This document shows positions 12,117 through 24,853 of a DNA stretch of 64,000 bases, one piece after another. Both the position numbers and the translations under genes were made by a program. The DNA comes from Synanceia verrucosa (taxonomy: Eukaryota; Chordata; Actinopteri; Perciformes; Synanceiidae), in contig CM056562.1 of the NCBI GenBank assembly GCA_029721515.1, positions 2,845,593 through 2,909,592 on the forward strand, in the 5' to 3' direction. Position 1 is the first letter of the stretch. Every line of letters begins with the position of its first letter. A model generated the notes under the pieces. It saw nothing but the letters and a program-made list of their open reading frames with translations. It was not told the origin of the DNA and made no database searches.

Positions 12117-12493
12117 CTGCAGTGTATTCCCATCGGAGGAGAAAGTGAGGCAGAATTGGGAACAGAGGACTATTGAAAGCTGCCTGACTGACTATCAGAC
12201 TGAAGCCAGATGTCCTGCTGACTCAGTGTCATTTTCAGCTCCACTGTTTTTGTTGAGTTTATTTGGGTTGAGTCCATGTCTGATCTCAAGGCGTCAGCGC
12301 CAAACCACAAGTTCAGTACTTCAAGTGTTTCAGGTCTCTGAACGTTGATCACTTTAATGACCCTGCACATGATCACTTTCAGAGCTGTTCTAAAAAGATT
12401 ATATAAGATCTATAATGAGACCAGCTTCTTTTCAAGCTGCTAATATCAGAGCGACACCACATTAGCTCGAATAAGCACTGTGCTCGAATAAGC

Positions 12494-13407
12494 ACTGCAC
12501 TATGAAATAAATACCGGGATCGGATAACGGCTCCGATATTGACTAATTAGCTGGATCGGATATCTGATGAATGAGGACGATCCAGCATACCGATCCTGTC
12601 ACGTGTTTGTCACTATGCTCGCAACAGCGGTTACGTCATCACGCAGAGCAGGGCTGTGCAATTCATCTAATTTTGCAAACCCGCTCACCCGCTGCAATCC
12701 CGCTACCCTCTGTGATCACAGCAAACCCTCTACCCTCCACTACCCCCAACAATCACCGCAACCCCGCCAATCACTCCTTGTCCTCTGGCATAAAATGTGC
12801 ACAAACTGTGGACACAGTGTTCATCTTAACAAGATTTGTGTCTTTTGTTGAATCTAATCAAGTCAACAGAGCAGCGTAAACAACTATGGACAGTACTACA
12901 TAAGAGGGGTGTGTCTGCTATAAGCACTGACTATTGAAACTGAACTCTGACTGTTTATGCAATGCTTCTGTCTTTTATGCCTGTGTATTATGTGTGTATA
13001 TATTCAATTTAATCATAAGTAGTACTGAAACCTCAAAATAATTAATAATAAGAAGAAAAAAACAAGCATGCACAGCAGCTAGTGATAAGCAAACAGAGAG
13101 GAACATGCTATATTTTATATGACATTTTAAAATATCTGTTTGCAGTGCACTTTACATGGAAGTGTTCTTTATTTCTTTTTGCTGCTCATGTACACTTTGT
13201 TATTTGTTCATAAATAAAGTACATTTATATCTGTGTTAATTTGTTACCTTTTTTTTAACAAAGCTAAATGTTTATGTCTAGCCTGATGCCTTCACTCACA
13301 TGGTAAGGTATACAGTTCGTTCATCAGTAGTATCGGATCAGTATCGAGTATCGACCGATACGCTCAGCCCAGGTATCGGAACTGAATCAGAAATAACGGT
13401 GCATCTC
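12494..13407 (-). repeat. mosaic transposon relic, copy of family D
   Basis: Both margins are rich in ATCGGATCGGATAC-like phrases typical of fish hAT ends. The part around 12820-13010, read on the minus strand, matches 43.67-44.26 kb, including TGTTTACGCTGCTCTGTTGACTTG shortened here to its key block near 12870. It has the uninterrupted version of the site carrying a Tc1-like MITE in that copy. Ends and superfamily are uncertain. Confidence 0.55.
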
Positions 13408-13851
13408 CACTTTTCACCTTACAATTAATACTTTAGCTATTCTCTTTGGTGGATTATTTGTTTTCTGAATTACAGGAGAAACTTGAAAAGATTCAGAACA
13501 GATTAATCTGATTGTATCAGCATGTTTGATCGTTAATTATGACTGCATTAGTAGTTTCCTTGATTTTTTTGAATGGAGTTCTGCTCCACGACCTGTCAGC
13601 ACATCTCTGGTAACGCATTTCAGCCAGTTTGTCCAAGTAGAGTTACTGTCCAGCAAATTAGCGCCTTTACGTCGATTAATTATGTTTTCAATTTTTATTT
13701 ATGTAACAGTAAATCATGACAAACACATAAGAAAAGAAACAGTTTTCGTTCGTCGTGATGTTACTTCACCTTCAATACTTCTTTTGAGTTAATATCACTG
13801 AGCAGAATGCTGACAGGATGGAGTTTGTGAGTTCACGCTACAGAAATCACT

Positions 13852-14241
13852 CTTTGAGTGCCAGCTGTTTTATAAAACAGAAAGTGTCTTGTTCCAGCGC
13901 TTTTGGGGTCATTTTGAGTCATATTTCTAGACCCACAGAATATTTTGTACTATGTCTCTGAAAACACTAAATAGCTCAAATGAAAGAAGAGACTCTATTT
14001 CATCATGAAAAAAAAAATGTTTTTATCTTGTTCATTCTTGTTTTATCAGAGGTAGAGTAGAGGACACTTCCACCAAAATCACCACTTTTTGTCCAGATTC
14101 TGTTTGTTTTGCTCTCTAATCTCGATCGTCTCCACTTCCTGTTTTGATCTCTGTGGTGTATACTGTCTCTTTATGTCCTGACTACAAATCCCAGAAGCCT
14201 CAACATTTCTCACAGGCTTCGGGAGACAGTGATCAGCAGCT
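13852..14241 (+). repeat. family G repeat, copy 2
   Basis: Plus-strand copy of the repeat at 1803-2218, running from CTCTTTGAGTGCCAGCTG to a GC-richer end with CTTCGGGAGACAGTGATC. It contains ACTACAAATCCCAGAAGCC at 14181-14199. No target duplication was identified. Confidence 0.75.
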
Positions 14242-15184
14242 GAAATTTGGGAAACAAGTGTTTGCTTTCTAAAAGTTTAAACTTAAGGAACCTAAAGAAA
14301 CTGAGACAACATGAAAAAAAAACTGCTGCAATGGAAATATTTGGGGATGCATCATTTGGTCATGACAAGGATGATGAATATGCTGTTAGCTGCTCCTGGC
14401 TGATTGCACACATGGATGTGATGATGGAAGTAACTATTCCTGGATTACGTTGGTACTGAAGAAAACATGATGATTCTCTCTGGAAAGTTCAGAATTTAAG
14501 AGGCACATGTTTTTTTCTATGATTTTCAGTTTTATGGATGTGTATTCACATTGGATCTGAAAGTATATGCATGCAAGTGACTCAGGATCAGGATAAACCT
14601 GATTCTTCGTCGAGAGTTTTGCTGACCTAACATAGCAGGACAACAGCTGCTCATGTTCATATCATGAGGAAAAGCTCCATTCACATATGACACGAATAAA
14701 TCCTTCAAGGAAACACAGCCGAGCCTCTCTCACATGTTCATTCCTGCTGCAGGGGCAAAGCAAGACAAGAGATAAAATCACCGTCTCTGGCAAGACGCAC
14801 ACACCTATTTTCATAACCCATCACACAGTCCTCACACCTGCTCGAGCCGACACTTTTTGGATCCACCACAATCAATTACAAAACAGCTGAAGATACAAAA
14901 AACATTCAAGATTTCTGGGAAGTTTATGTTTAGCTTGTGTGTGTTTGAGTATGTGTGAGGGTTGGTGGCCTGCTGCTCCCTTCACAGATGAATAAAGACT
15001 ACATGCCTTCCTCCTTCCTCTTTCCTTCCTTTCATGCTGCTTTTTAGTCAACACGCAACATTTTTCTCAGTCATAACAACACTGAAATCTGGGACGTTTT
15101 CAGCGACAGCTTTAACCAGGGACTGGTCATCTAGAACAGGGACTGTCCCTGTCACCTTCATTTGAAACAGCATCACAAAAACAG

Positions 15185-15360
15185 CAATTTATGCTAATTT
15201 ATTTTTTTATTTACTATATTTAATTATAGAATATTCTTATGTTTAAGTTAAACTAGTGGTTATTTATTTATTGTAAATTATTCTTATGTTTAAGGTTTAA
15301 ATTAATGTAACCCATTGGTTAATGCTAAATGGGTCAGTTTTTCTGCAGTTTTTTAAGTAA
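15185..15360 (-). repeat. fragment of family F
   Basis: Shares GAATATTCTTATGTTTAAG and AACCCATTGGTTAATG with family F elements at 22.14-22.38 and 41.63-41.83 kb. Ends of the element are missing. Confidence 0.6.
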
Positions 15361-16261
15361 TAAATGTCTGTATGATTTGTGGCGATATCAGATCAGATCA
15401 ATAATCTCTACTGTCAGCCACCAAGGAAAACAAAATGGTGTCCATATAAATCACCTTTTCTTCATTTTAGTGACCATATGTTAACTTCACCACAGTGACT
15501 GGTCACACTGGCAGATGACTGAAATTCCTCATCGCTGAGAAAACAAACGTGTGGCTGTCACTGTGATGCTAATGAAACAGCATCAGGGTGCCACACACAT
15601 CCTTCACTATCTAATAACCTTCTTCCAGTCCCTGAATTAATATTTCTGTATGAATCAACATGTTGGTTGTTACAGAAAAAGGCTTTGGAAGATCATTTAA
15701 ATGTTTTTTTTTCAGATTAACATGAATGAGGTTCCCAACACTATGAATAACCAGCTGGTGCAAACAGCAGGAGGGTGATGGAGGCTCTGCAGCTGACATC
15801 ACAGCCACCACGGCAGCAGGCACATAACATGCTCTTCTTCTCATGACGACCGCATTAATACGGACAGCTTCATCAGAAGACTGCACTGTGGCAAGAGACT
15901 GCATGAACCCAAGAGGCACCAATAAATAAAGACATTTATGGATATCAGAGATCATAAAGCTCTGCAGGAAAAACTACAGACGAGAAGAGACAATGGTTTC
16001 AGTTAAACTTGGAGCTGCAATGAAAAGTGTAAATCTAATTAATTAAGATGCTATTTTGAGATTAAGCTGAAAAGGTGCTTCACCACTGGAAGTTTTCCAA
16101 GTCTTAAGTCAATAAGAACACTTAAAAGTGTTTATCTTGCTGTCATCCTTCCACCTAGAGCTGTGTGATAACAAGAATGACACAGCTACTCATTGCTGAG
16201 TCCTTTTATTGAAAATTTTTATTCCTATTTTAGAGGTTTTTGTTTGTTTGTTTTTTTCAGA

Positions 16262-16449
16262 TGTGGTCTCAAACTTTTGATCAGCAGATGAGCCTATTTC
16301 AGTTTAATGGTTCTTTGCAATAAATTGCTGACTCAAATATTTTTTGTCTCACTCCCATTTCTTCTTTTTGCATGTTGAAGCACTACTTAGAACCTTCTTA
16401 AGATCCAACAGTTTTTTCAACTGGTCTTAACATTTTGATCAGGAGTGTA
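16262..16449 (+). mobile_element. short Tc1/mariner-like element or ITR pair
   Basis: GTGGTCTCAAACTTTTGATC on the left and TTAACATTTTGATCAGGAGT on the right form imperfect inverted ends about 190 bp apart. The phrase CTGATCAAAA..TTAAGACC is common at ends of fish Tc1-like elements. No coding capacity. Confidence 0.4.
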
Positions 16450-19400
16450 TAATATTGTTATTATGTGAACAAACATGATTAATGTAGCCCATCAATCTGC
16501 ACTTTAACGGCTTGACCACTGAAAGCAAGCAGAACCAGTCTTTTATATGATTGTAAATATTATATTTGTGTGATGAGTGCACCATCAGATTATGTCAGGA
16601 GCTGCTGAGTGGAGAGACAAAGACTCCTCCTGTACTAAACTTGTCTGGACGAGCTGACTGAAGCTTCCTTTGAATTTCACTAAGAGGATGGAGGATGCAG
16701 GGAGGGAAGGAGGGAGGGAGGGAAGAGGAGAAAGGAGGGAGAGGGCAATGATCGCGGCAATGACAGACGCTCTGCAGAAGCTCATGAAACATTGATGAGA
16801 TGAGAGGAGAAGAAAGAGGAGAAGAGGAGGGAGGACGAAGGAGAGGATAAACACCTTTCAGACAGACAGAGAGAGACGAATGAGACGAGGACGTAACCCC
16901 TCCTCTCTGGTAATCCTCACCCCAGAAAACACACAGGGCTCCCAAACCAAAGCTGTCTGCTGATTGGCTGACTCAGGACAACAGAAAAAAAGAGAGGGAT
17001 GATGGGAGCAAAGAGGGATGATGTTATTGTTTTTAGGGGCACGGTAGTGTGTTAGCTGTGTTAGCCATGTTAGCAATGTGTGACTGACAGGAAAGCTTGT
17101 GCGTTCCACTGATCAATGGATTCCTCAATTATCAGTGCTTTACCGTCTTTTCTGGGCACGTAAGCCTGAATGTAGCCACGCCCACTCCAACTCTGAAAAC
17201 AAAAGACTTGAATCTGCTCTGGCTGCACAGGACATGAACACGGTTTGATGTGTCTGCTGCTGTTCAGTGTTTACATCAGTGCACTTTGAATCATAGATGA
17301 AAAACACATCAATTAATCTTTACGCTGTATGACTGATCCTGTTAGACATATACACACCTCCGATATCTCTGTCCATCTATTATTTAATTATTTACTTTAT
17401 CAATCATCTATCCATCAATTCATTTATCGAACCATCTGTACATTCATCATAAATATTTCATGCATCTATTTATCTGTCTGCTCTTCGTCCATCCCTCTTT
17501 TTTTCTATTAACCCAACCATCCGTCATCAATCTACCTAGCCATACTTGATCCATCTATCCATCTATCCATACATCAATCCAGCAGATAATCCGTAGTTTC
17601 AGTGTCTTTCTCACTCACACAGTCAGTTTGACAATCAGCATTTAGCATTTTTCATAATACAAGTAAGAAATACACCATTTGATGACTTGTTTCCCTCCAA
17701 ATGAGCTTCTACCAGAGGATGTTTGCTGAATCTTGGGCCTAATGAGGAGGAGGTGCTGCTCCTCAGCTCCTCCGTCTCACATCTGGAGTCCTCTGCAGAG
17801 CAATGATCACCCACTGATTCCATGTGGACACAAAGCACTGCTTGAAACCACATGAGACAACACATGAACTCACAGTAGACCCTCTGAACGCCTCATAAAC
17901 CTTTCTATCTGTCTGAGGGTTATCTAGTGAAGACCCAGGCACAGCTCAGGGGTGAACAGATCACTTTATGATCCCTAAGAAATAACACACTAGGTCCATC
18001 CATCTCTGGTGATAAGACCTCTGATGGCACCATGCAACGCTTCTAGGGACTATAAAGTCTTTCTTTTTATGAACACCAGGCCCAAAAATCAAGAAGATGT
18101 TGTGATATTTCTTTTTGAAACAAAAAAGTTTTTAGTTTCCAGAAACCAGTTGCAGTGACCACCTCCGGCTGGCCTGGAGCCAGTGAGCTACTTTTAGATA
18201 TGAAGGTTTCTGGGCACCGGCACATCAATGAGGCTGCACTCAGTAAACAGGCTTCATTAGCCTCCAGCTAAATTCAGACTGCCAATAGTTTTACACTCAA
18301 GTGCTTCTTCATGGAAACAAAAACCTTCTATTGATGACGAACATCTCTTTTGATGGCTTCCTCTCCAAGTTTAGTCAAATGTTCTGAAGGTTGGATCATT
18401 GTCTGTCTACTGAATGAATACCAGTTGTAATATTAGTTGTTTTACTTGCAAGAATATGAAATGTTTCCCAAGGATTAGTTTCCTAACAATATGACAAAGA
18501 TTGAACGAGACTCACTTTACTAAGGGCCTGATCAGATATTTTATTGCAAATATTACTTTATTTCAATTTTATATTTACATATTCATATTAGCAACCTATA
18601 TTTAGTTTTTCAAGTTCCAAAACAGTTGATTGAGCATGTTTGTGGTTTTTATTGTAATAAATACATGTTTTTTATTCAATTTGAATTTGATTATTTTTTT
18701 GGCCCAATATGTTAATGAAGTAGGTTATAGTGAAATAATAACTATCTCTTCATATAGATGAAGTTGTGCTGAAAAAAAAGACACCGAACATGGGCATGTT
18801 AAACATTTTTTATGTGGTATATAGAGACAAAATCAAAAGTATTAAAAACGGCCAAAATATGCTCAGGGCCTAAAGGGTTCAAGGATGACATTATCTCTTT
18901 TAAATAGCCTTGGTAGAGAATGCTGGTGTTCTATTACAAGTATATACAGATACATATATTATATGTTTAGTTCCAGTACAACTAAACTAAACCTGCGGTC
19001 ATCATAAAATGAAACAAAACCAACAACACAATAGAACTATTTGCCTAGTTTTAGTGAAAAACATCATGGTTTGGCACTTTTTTTTTTTTTTTTTTGGTCG
19101 GGGACAGGGCTGGCTCGTACTTGCTAACCAAGTCAAATTATAATTTCCAGTTATTCCAGCAAATAATTTGCACCTAACTTCAGTTCACAATTATAAAAGT
19201 TTGAGTGAGTTTGAGTTTGAAACGGTGAAGCAGCCAATGCGAGGACGTCCTTTGTTTAAGTTGTGTTTGTAAAAGTTCAAAAGTAACACCTCAGATCTTA
19301 GACAGGCACAAGGACCAGTGGATACTGATCTTAAAAAGTATGCATTGGGAGCATTTTAATTTATTCTTAAAGTCAGCCAGCAGTATTTGATCCCTCAGCT

Positions 19401-20402
19401 GTGTGATTACCATAATGCATAGTCATCTGCTTTTTTTCCTGCACTTTCAGGTACTTTTATTTCAGGGTTTCCACTAAAATATCTGTCTAAAACACTTAAT
19501 CATAGTGCCTGTCTCTTTAAGCTCCCCTTCAGCTTGAGAGATAGATAAGGGGCATCTTTGCAAAGGTAATTCTTTTTATCCTTTTGAGATTAAGTTTGCT
19601 GGTTGTGGATTATGGTGAACTCCTTCATGGAGCAGAGTGTGTGAACTCCTTCCACATCAATAAAATATGAAAAATGACTAATGACTTGGACATTTCTCAG
19701 CCAACACCCTGCAGACTGATTATACAGCTAATTGACTGAGAGGGGCTGAAGTGCCTCTGCTCACATCACAACTATCTGACAAAATTTGGGTGTGAGAGCT
19801 GACGGTCATTGTTCAACACACATCTCACTGCCCTTCAGCAAGGCACTAAATACCCAGCAGCCCCGGTGAAGAGTGTATGAATGGGAAGCAGGGTGGGGCT
19901 GTGATACAGATAAAGTCAGAGCAAACATTATGACACTGCAAAGATTTAACATGGATACACCTGAGAGCATCACAGCCCTGTGTGTCTAATGAAAAGCATC
20001 ATGGTACTTTCATACAGTTTTTTACATCAATAATAATAATATATAACATTATATAAAAAGTTGATTGTTAACTAAATCAACAGACTCTCCAGCTGCTGAT
20101 CTATGTTTGTTTACCTTCACAGCCAATTTTCTCTTCAATTAAATACATTTGCACCTTCTGAGCTTCATGATTACTTTACGGGACTTGTTTTCTCCTCTGG
20201 CTAGTTGACTCTAAACCTCCTGAAGTCTTTTCTAAGAGTTCACTCCGTTGAAGTTGCTGTGCCTGGATAAAACCGGCAACTAAATGTGAGAAAAGTGTGA
20301 AAATTTAAGTAGCAACTTTTCCCTCAATAAAGCCACCAGGAGTTATCTCTTCACAAGTTCGTTCCTGGGACTTTTTCACAGATTTCTCAGTTCCAGTCTT
20401 AC

Positions 20403-20637
20403 CTTGAAGCTGTTTGAACCTCCCCTCCAGCTGGTTGTAGTTGAAGGCAGCCTGGCCGGAGAACCCGGGGCTAGGGCTGGGCCCCCTAATGGGGCTGAGA
20501 CTGGGGCTCATACCCCGGCCAGGGCTGGTGGCGTGAGACGGACCGGCGCCACCTGACGACGGTGACAGGGGACCAGCATAGTCCAGAGTAGGGGAGAGAG
20601 GACCGGGGAGACTGCTGGTAGCACTCTGAAGCTCCAT
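20403..20637 (-). CDS. sptbn1: beta-spectrin alternative first coding exon (Ser/Pro-rich N-terminus)
   Basis: Starting at the ATG at 20637 (G at -3 and +4, a good Kozak context) there are 78 codons plus one base, followed by a GTAAG donor. It begins MELQ and ends NYNQLEGRFKQLQ, matching the alternative N-terminus of the mammalian SPTBN1 short isoform as I remember it (about 36 residues). Here it is about twice as long, because the middle (about residues 15-60) is expanded with Gly/Pro/Ser and seven Ser-Pro dipeptides. It ends in the same phase as the canonical exon at 33942, so both splice to the CH exon at 2584. It lies about 13 kb downstream of the canonical exon in the direction of transcription, implying an internal promoter. 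Ser-Pro sites could be targets of proline-directed kinases (inference). No frame breaks are seen. Confidence 0.9.
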
Positions 20638-21409
20638 GACGAAACTCCAGAGAGGACTTTGAAAGATTTAGAAGAGACGGGTCCTCAGAGGCATCAAGGA
20701 GGAAGACTGTAAGTGAGTGAAACAGTTTCCAGTTGACTTGTCTTCAAGTGAGGAAACCAGAGTTAGTTTCTCTTGTTTGATGTGAAGCTCAGGTTTCAAC
20801 AGGGTTAAGTTGTGTCCAGGAGGGTAAAATTGAATCCCAACAGCATGAACTACTCTGAAGCTTCAGATGAGTTTCCAACAGCATCCAGTTTCACAGAGGA
20901 TAAGACAAGTTTCCACATGAATAAATGACTTCTAATAAGTGAATCTCAAATGATTTAAAGCTGAGTTTGAGACTCACAACAGCTCGTTATATTGTAGAGA
21001 AATCATTCCAGATCTGGCTGTAGTCTCAAGTCCTTCTCTCGCTTTCAGTGTGGAAGCAGAAATTGCTGGCTCAGCAGACGCTCCGTAGTGGTGAAGGTGA
21101 AGGCAGCATCATGCTTCTCATTTCTCTGCATCCATCCATCTGTCAGTGTCTTCAGATATCATACCGTCCCTTCTTTCAGGAAACCACCCATCCTCCGTTC
21201 AAAAACCCCACACAGCCTCCGCCTGAAGAAGCAGCACAATGAGGAGGTGAAACAGAGTGCTGCAGAGAGAGGAAGTGGAGGGAGAGATGGAGGGAGGTGG
21301 AGAATGAAAGCATGGGTTTGTCCTCCTGCCTGCAGCAGCAGCAGCTCTCAGACACTGAAAACACCTTTCAGACAGAGGGAGAGTCCAGGGGGGAGGGGCT
21401 GAAAGCAGG

Positions 21410-21500
21410 GGCAGCTACCCCGCCCAGCAGCCAATCACAGCTCTCCCTTTCAGCAGTGATGTCATCAAGTCGTTAGCATAAGGGGCGGGGTGGGAGGAGG
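21410..21500 (-). promoter_or_regulatory. candidate internal promoter for the alternative spectrin first exon
   Basis: About 0.8 kb upstream of the ATG at 20637 (minus-strand direction) a short G+C-rich patch stands out in A+T-rich DNA. It has a GC-box-like GGGGCGGGG at 21481, a second C-rich block CCCCGCCCAGCAG near 21419 and a CCAAT box (GCCAATCACAG) near 21430. No convincing TATA box was seen. This is inference from motif content and position only. Confidence 0.35.
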
Positions 21501-21988
21501 GCGAGAGAAAGACAAACAGAAAGAAAGAAAGAGAGAGAGAGCTGGAGTGTTTCTGTTCACACAGGAGGTTAAATACTATCCCCGTTAAAAAGCTGTGTGA
21601 CACAGAAACACACTTCCTGCGGAACTAATGACAGAGTATGGATATGTGTGCACAACTCAGTTTGGTTTTATAACAATGAAAGTGTAATGCTTTAAATTAG
21701 CTGCTCTCTAAATGATGGGAAACGTGTTCTGTGCTGCTTTGAGCTTTAACACAAAGTGGGTTTACTCCACAGCTTTGTGAAAGGCTCTAAAGTTAAGAAT
21801 ATTCATCTTTTATGAAGACAAAAAAATAGTTCCAACAACTCATAATGTCTTCAACTATGACAACAACATCAATACAATGAGGATCAGTTAACTCCATAGT
21901 CACGATTTTCATAAACCTACTTATAGAAAAACCTGCTTTCACTCCAGAACATTTTATTAATATTCTATACCGTTATTTACACTGAAAT

Positions 21989-22556
21989 CGGGGGGTCCAA
22001 TATTGATATAGTATACTGGGCCGATATCAGCATAAAATAGAGTATCAGATTATATGGGCCTGCGTCTAAAATGTCTGATATGATCACTGTGATAGCATCA
22101 GTCCATTCCAGACTCCAGTCCAGCTCTTCTATCCAGCAGCAGAGTTTCAGGGTCCACTAAAATATTTCTATTTATTCTATTCAATTGTAGAATATTCTTT
22201 TGTTTAAGCAAAACTAGTTGATATTTTGCACTTTAATTTTTTTTGATGGATTTATTTATTTTTGAGCATCTTCTAATTTATTTTTCATTTATTTTATTCA
22301 ATTGTAGAATATTCTTATGTTTAAGGTTTAAATTGATGTAACCCATTGGTTAATAGTAAACGGGTCAGTTTTTCTCAGACCTGCTGTTGCTGACTATTGT
22401 TCTCTGTTTGAGTAATATCACTTGATCAAGTCTTTTCTAACATTCCATACTACAAAATAAGTAATAAAGTAAAAAAAAATAACGTATAGAATCGTATGGG
22501 ATCAATATCGGCGTCAGCCAGTACTCAAGTGAAAAAGTTGTATCAGGACACCCCTA
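21989..22556 (-). mobile_element. hAT-like family F element, copy 1
   Basis: The right end, read on the minus strand, is TAGGGGTGTCCTGATACAAC, matching the left end of the 41.4-kb copy. Flanks ACTGAAAT (21981-21988) and ACTGAAAC (22557-22564) form an 8-bp duplication with one mismatch. Non-coding. Confidence 0.7.
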
Positions 22557-23034
22557 ACTGAAACGTGAACTGAGAGTGACATCAGTGTGTTGAAAGTTAT
22601 CCAAAGGTCTGTCAAACAGCAAGTCCTGTCTTCTTCAGTGAACGCAGCAGATGATATAAAACTAGTATGAATAATTTCTAGATACCTGACTGAGCTCCTT
22701 TAGGCGAAAAAAAAAAAAAAACCGGGTAGGTGTGTGTGTGTCTGAGAGAAAGAAACACATAAACAGGGTGGGGTGAGACCTTCAGAGGACATTATTGGAA
22801 AGTGAGGACATTCTGGTCTGTTCTCATGTCTGGTTTTAATGTTCAGGTAAGAGTAGAGTAAGGGTGGGGTGAGGGGCAGGGGAAAGCTTTATGTCAGTGA
22901 CAGAAGAGCAAGGTCGCCATCGCCCAAACATCCTGAGAATATCTCAACTCTAATATTAGAAACTGTTGAGGGGATGTTCTTCCTGTCAGAGTCCTGCCAG
23001 CACTTCCTGTTTGATTCTGCTGTCCATCAGCATC

Positions 23035-23062
23035 TCACACACACATACACACACGCACACAC

Positions 23063-23101
<39 letters not shown>
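23035..23101 (+). repeat. (CA)n microsatellite
   Basis: CA run with CATA and CACG interruptions, about 65 bp. Confidence 0.9.
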
Positions 23102-23103
<2 letters not shown>

Positions 23104-23290
23104 AGAAAAAAGTCAGACAGACCTGAGTGCAGGAGAATCAGCTCCATTTCCTGACACAAGTAACAGCGGGCGGAGGAAGTGAAAAGTTCAAAGGTCACGA
23201 CACAAAGACAATACATGGAACAAATTTTCATATGGCCCTAAAATAACTTCAGATAATAAAAAAAATTCTGATGATTCCATTGCAAGGAGC

Positions 23291-24853
23291 CAGTGTTAAT
23301 TTTTATGGCAAAAATTTTTCGTTATAATGTTCGTCAACGACAGTTTTTTTTTTTTTCTGACGACCACGAGTCGATTACTAAATAAAACACAACCTATGAT
23401 GACCTGACACATTCATCAACGAATGAAAACTGCACTACTGGGGGGGCAATGATCAGTTCAGCTTTGTTTACTCCTTATGTATGTACTGTATTTATAATCT
23501 ATCTACCAGGAACACAGTGTCACTGCAGGGTCAGACAGTCCCAGAGAAGGGCTTTGAAACACTCTGGTAAAGTATCTGGACCTCCATGCAGGAGGGGACA
23601 TCACTGGTAAACATGGCCACCTGAGGGTGCTCCTTCCTGGCTAAAGCCAGCAGGTCACAAGGGGCGCCTCCTGGAGGTCCAGTCTGTTATGGAATTTTCT
23701 TGGGGTTTGCTATTGTTCCCTGTAAGCAGCATGAAATCTTAAGGCCACTGTCTCTTCAGAATATGGAGCTGATGGTTTTAAAGGAAAACAGGTGTCTGCC
23801 TATCTCTGCGTTGGCCCAGCAACCAAGGTCAGAGGAGGCTGTCAGTGGCGCCTCCTGCACCTGCCATTTGATAAAACATAATGACTTGAAGTCAGCAAGA
23901 CAACAATGAGATGGGCTTGTCTTATGGCGCTTTTCCACAGGCACGGTACGGTACGGCACGGTTCTACACGGTTGTGGTGCTTTTCCACTAGTACCTGGTA
24001 CTAAGTACTTTTTTCGTACCTCCTCAGCCCTGGTTCCAAGTGAGCCGAAGTGATTGGCCAACGAGTGTCGTCATTGGAAGCGTCATGGGATGCGGGACGT
24101 CTGATTGGACTGTAAAAGCCAAAAACTTTTCTGTTGTTCTTCTTCTTCCCGGTTTTCTGTCGCATGCAAATGAAGTTACGGCAGTTTCGCGCTGCCGTAT
24201 GACGACCCCGTCCACACTGAGAAGGTACTCAGTTGTAATGGAAAAGCAACAAAACTGGGCCGTGCCGTTACTGTGTAGTGGAAAAGCGTCGTTAGTGTAA
24301 CATGATGCAAAGTAATGCGAGGTAAATACTGACTGTATAACTCCAGTATATGGGAGTGTGGTATTATGGTGTGGTGGTATCAAAGCCTGACCAGCAGGAG
24401 GGGGCCAGGAATATGAGGCAGACTCAGGTACTGAATTCCTGTATTCAACCATGTTCCTATTCCTCCTGATACCAACATTTTTAATAAATGTTACTTCTTT
24501 AGAGGATGATTATTTATTTTGCATACACCAAGGTTTGAGAGAACTGTAATTTCAATCCTCTGTATGTCCTGTACATGTCGCAGAATTGTCAATAAAGCTT
24601 ACTTTGACCTGACTTTGAAAAAAATGGACATATATTTTCCTCTGACCTGTCTTTAATTTTAAAATAAAAACAGATAAATCAGTGTCTGTATATTGCACAT
24701 TCAAAGCTTAATACATCCTATAATAACAGGTTTAGAAACAAATGTTTGGATTTTGGAAGTTCAAATGACTAAAATATAACTAAAACTAAAAGCATTTTTG
24801 TCAAAAGACTATAGCTAAGACTAAATCAAAATTTGCTGTTAAAATTAACACAG
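23291..24853 (+). mobile_element. hAT-like family E element, copy 1, with internal insertions
   Basis: Starts CAGTGTTAATTTTTATGG and ends AAAATTAACACAG. Flanks CAAGGAGC and CGAGGAAC match at 6 of 8 positions. It is about 740 bp longer than the 49-kb copy because of extra DNA from about 23.68 to 24.61 kb that includes the Harbinger MITE at 23925-24291. A conserved block at 23503-23675 is discussed separately. Confidence 0.65.
23925..24291 (+). mobile_element. PIF/Harbinger-like MITE, clean copy
   Basis: Starts TGGCGCTTTTCCACAGGCAC and ends GTAGTGGAAAAGCGTCG, flanked by TTA at 23922-23924 and 24292-24294. It is 367 bp, non-coding, and the reference for the longer interrupted copy at 6454-8276. 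Confidence 0.85.
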
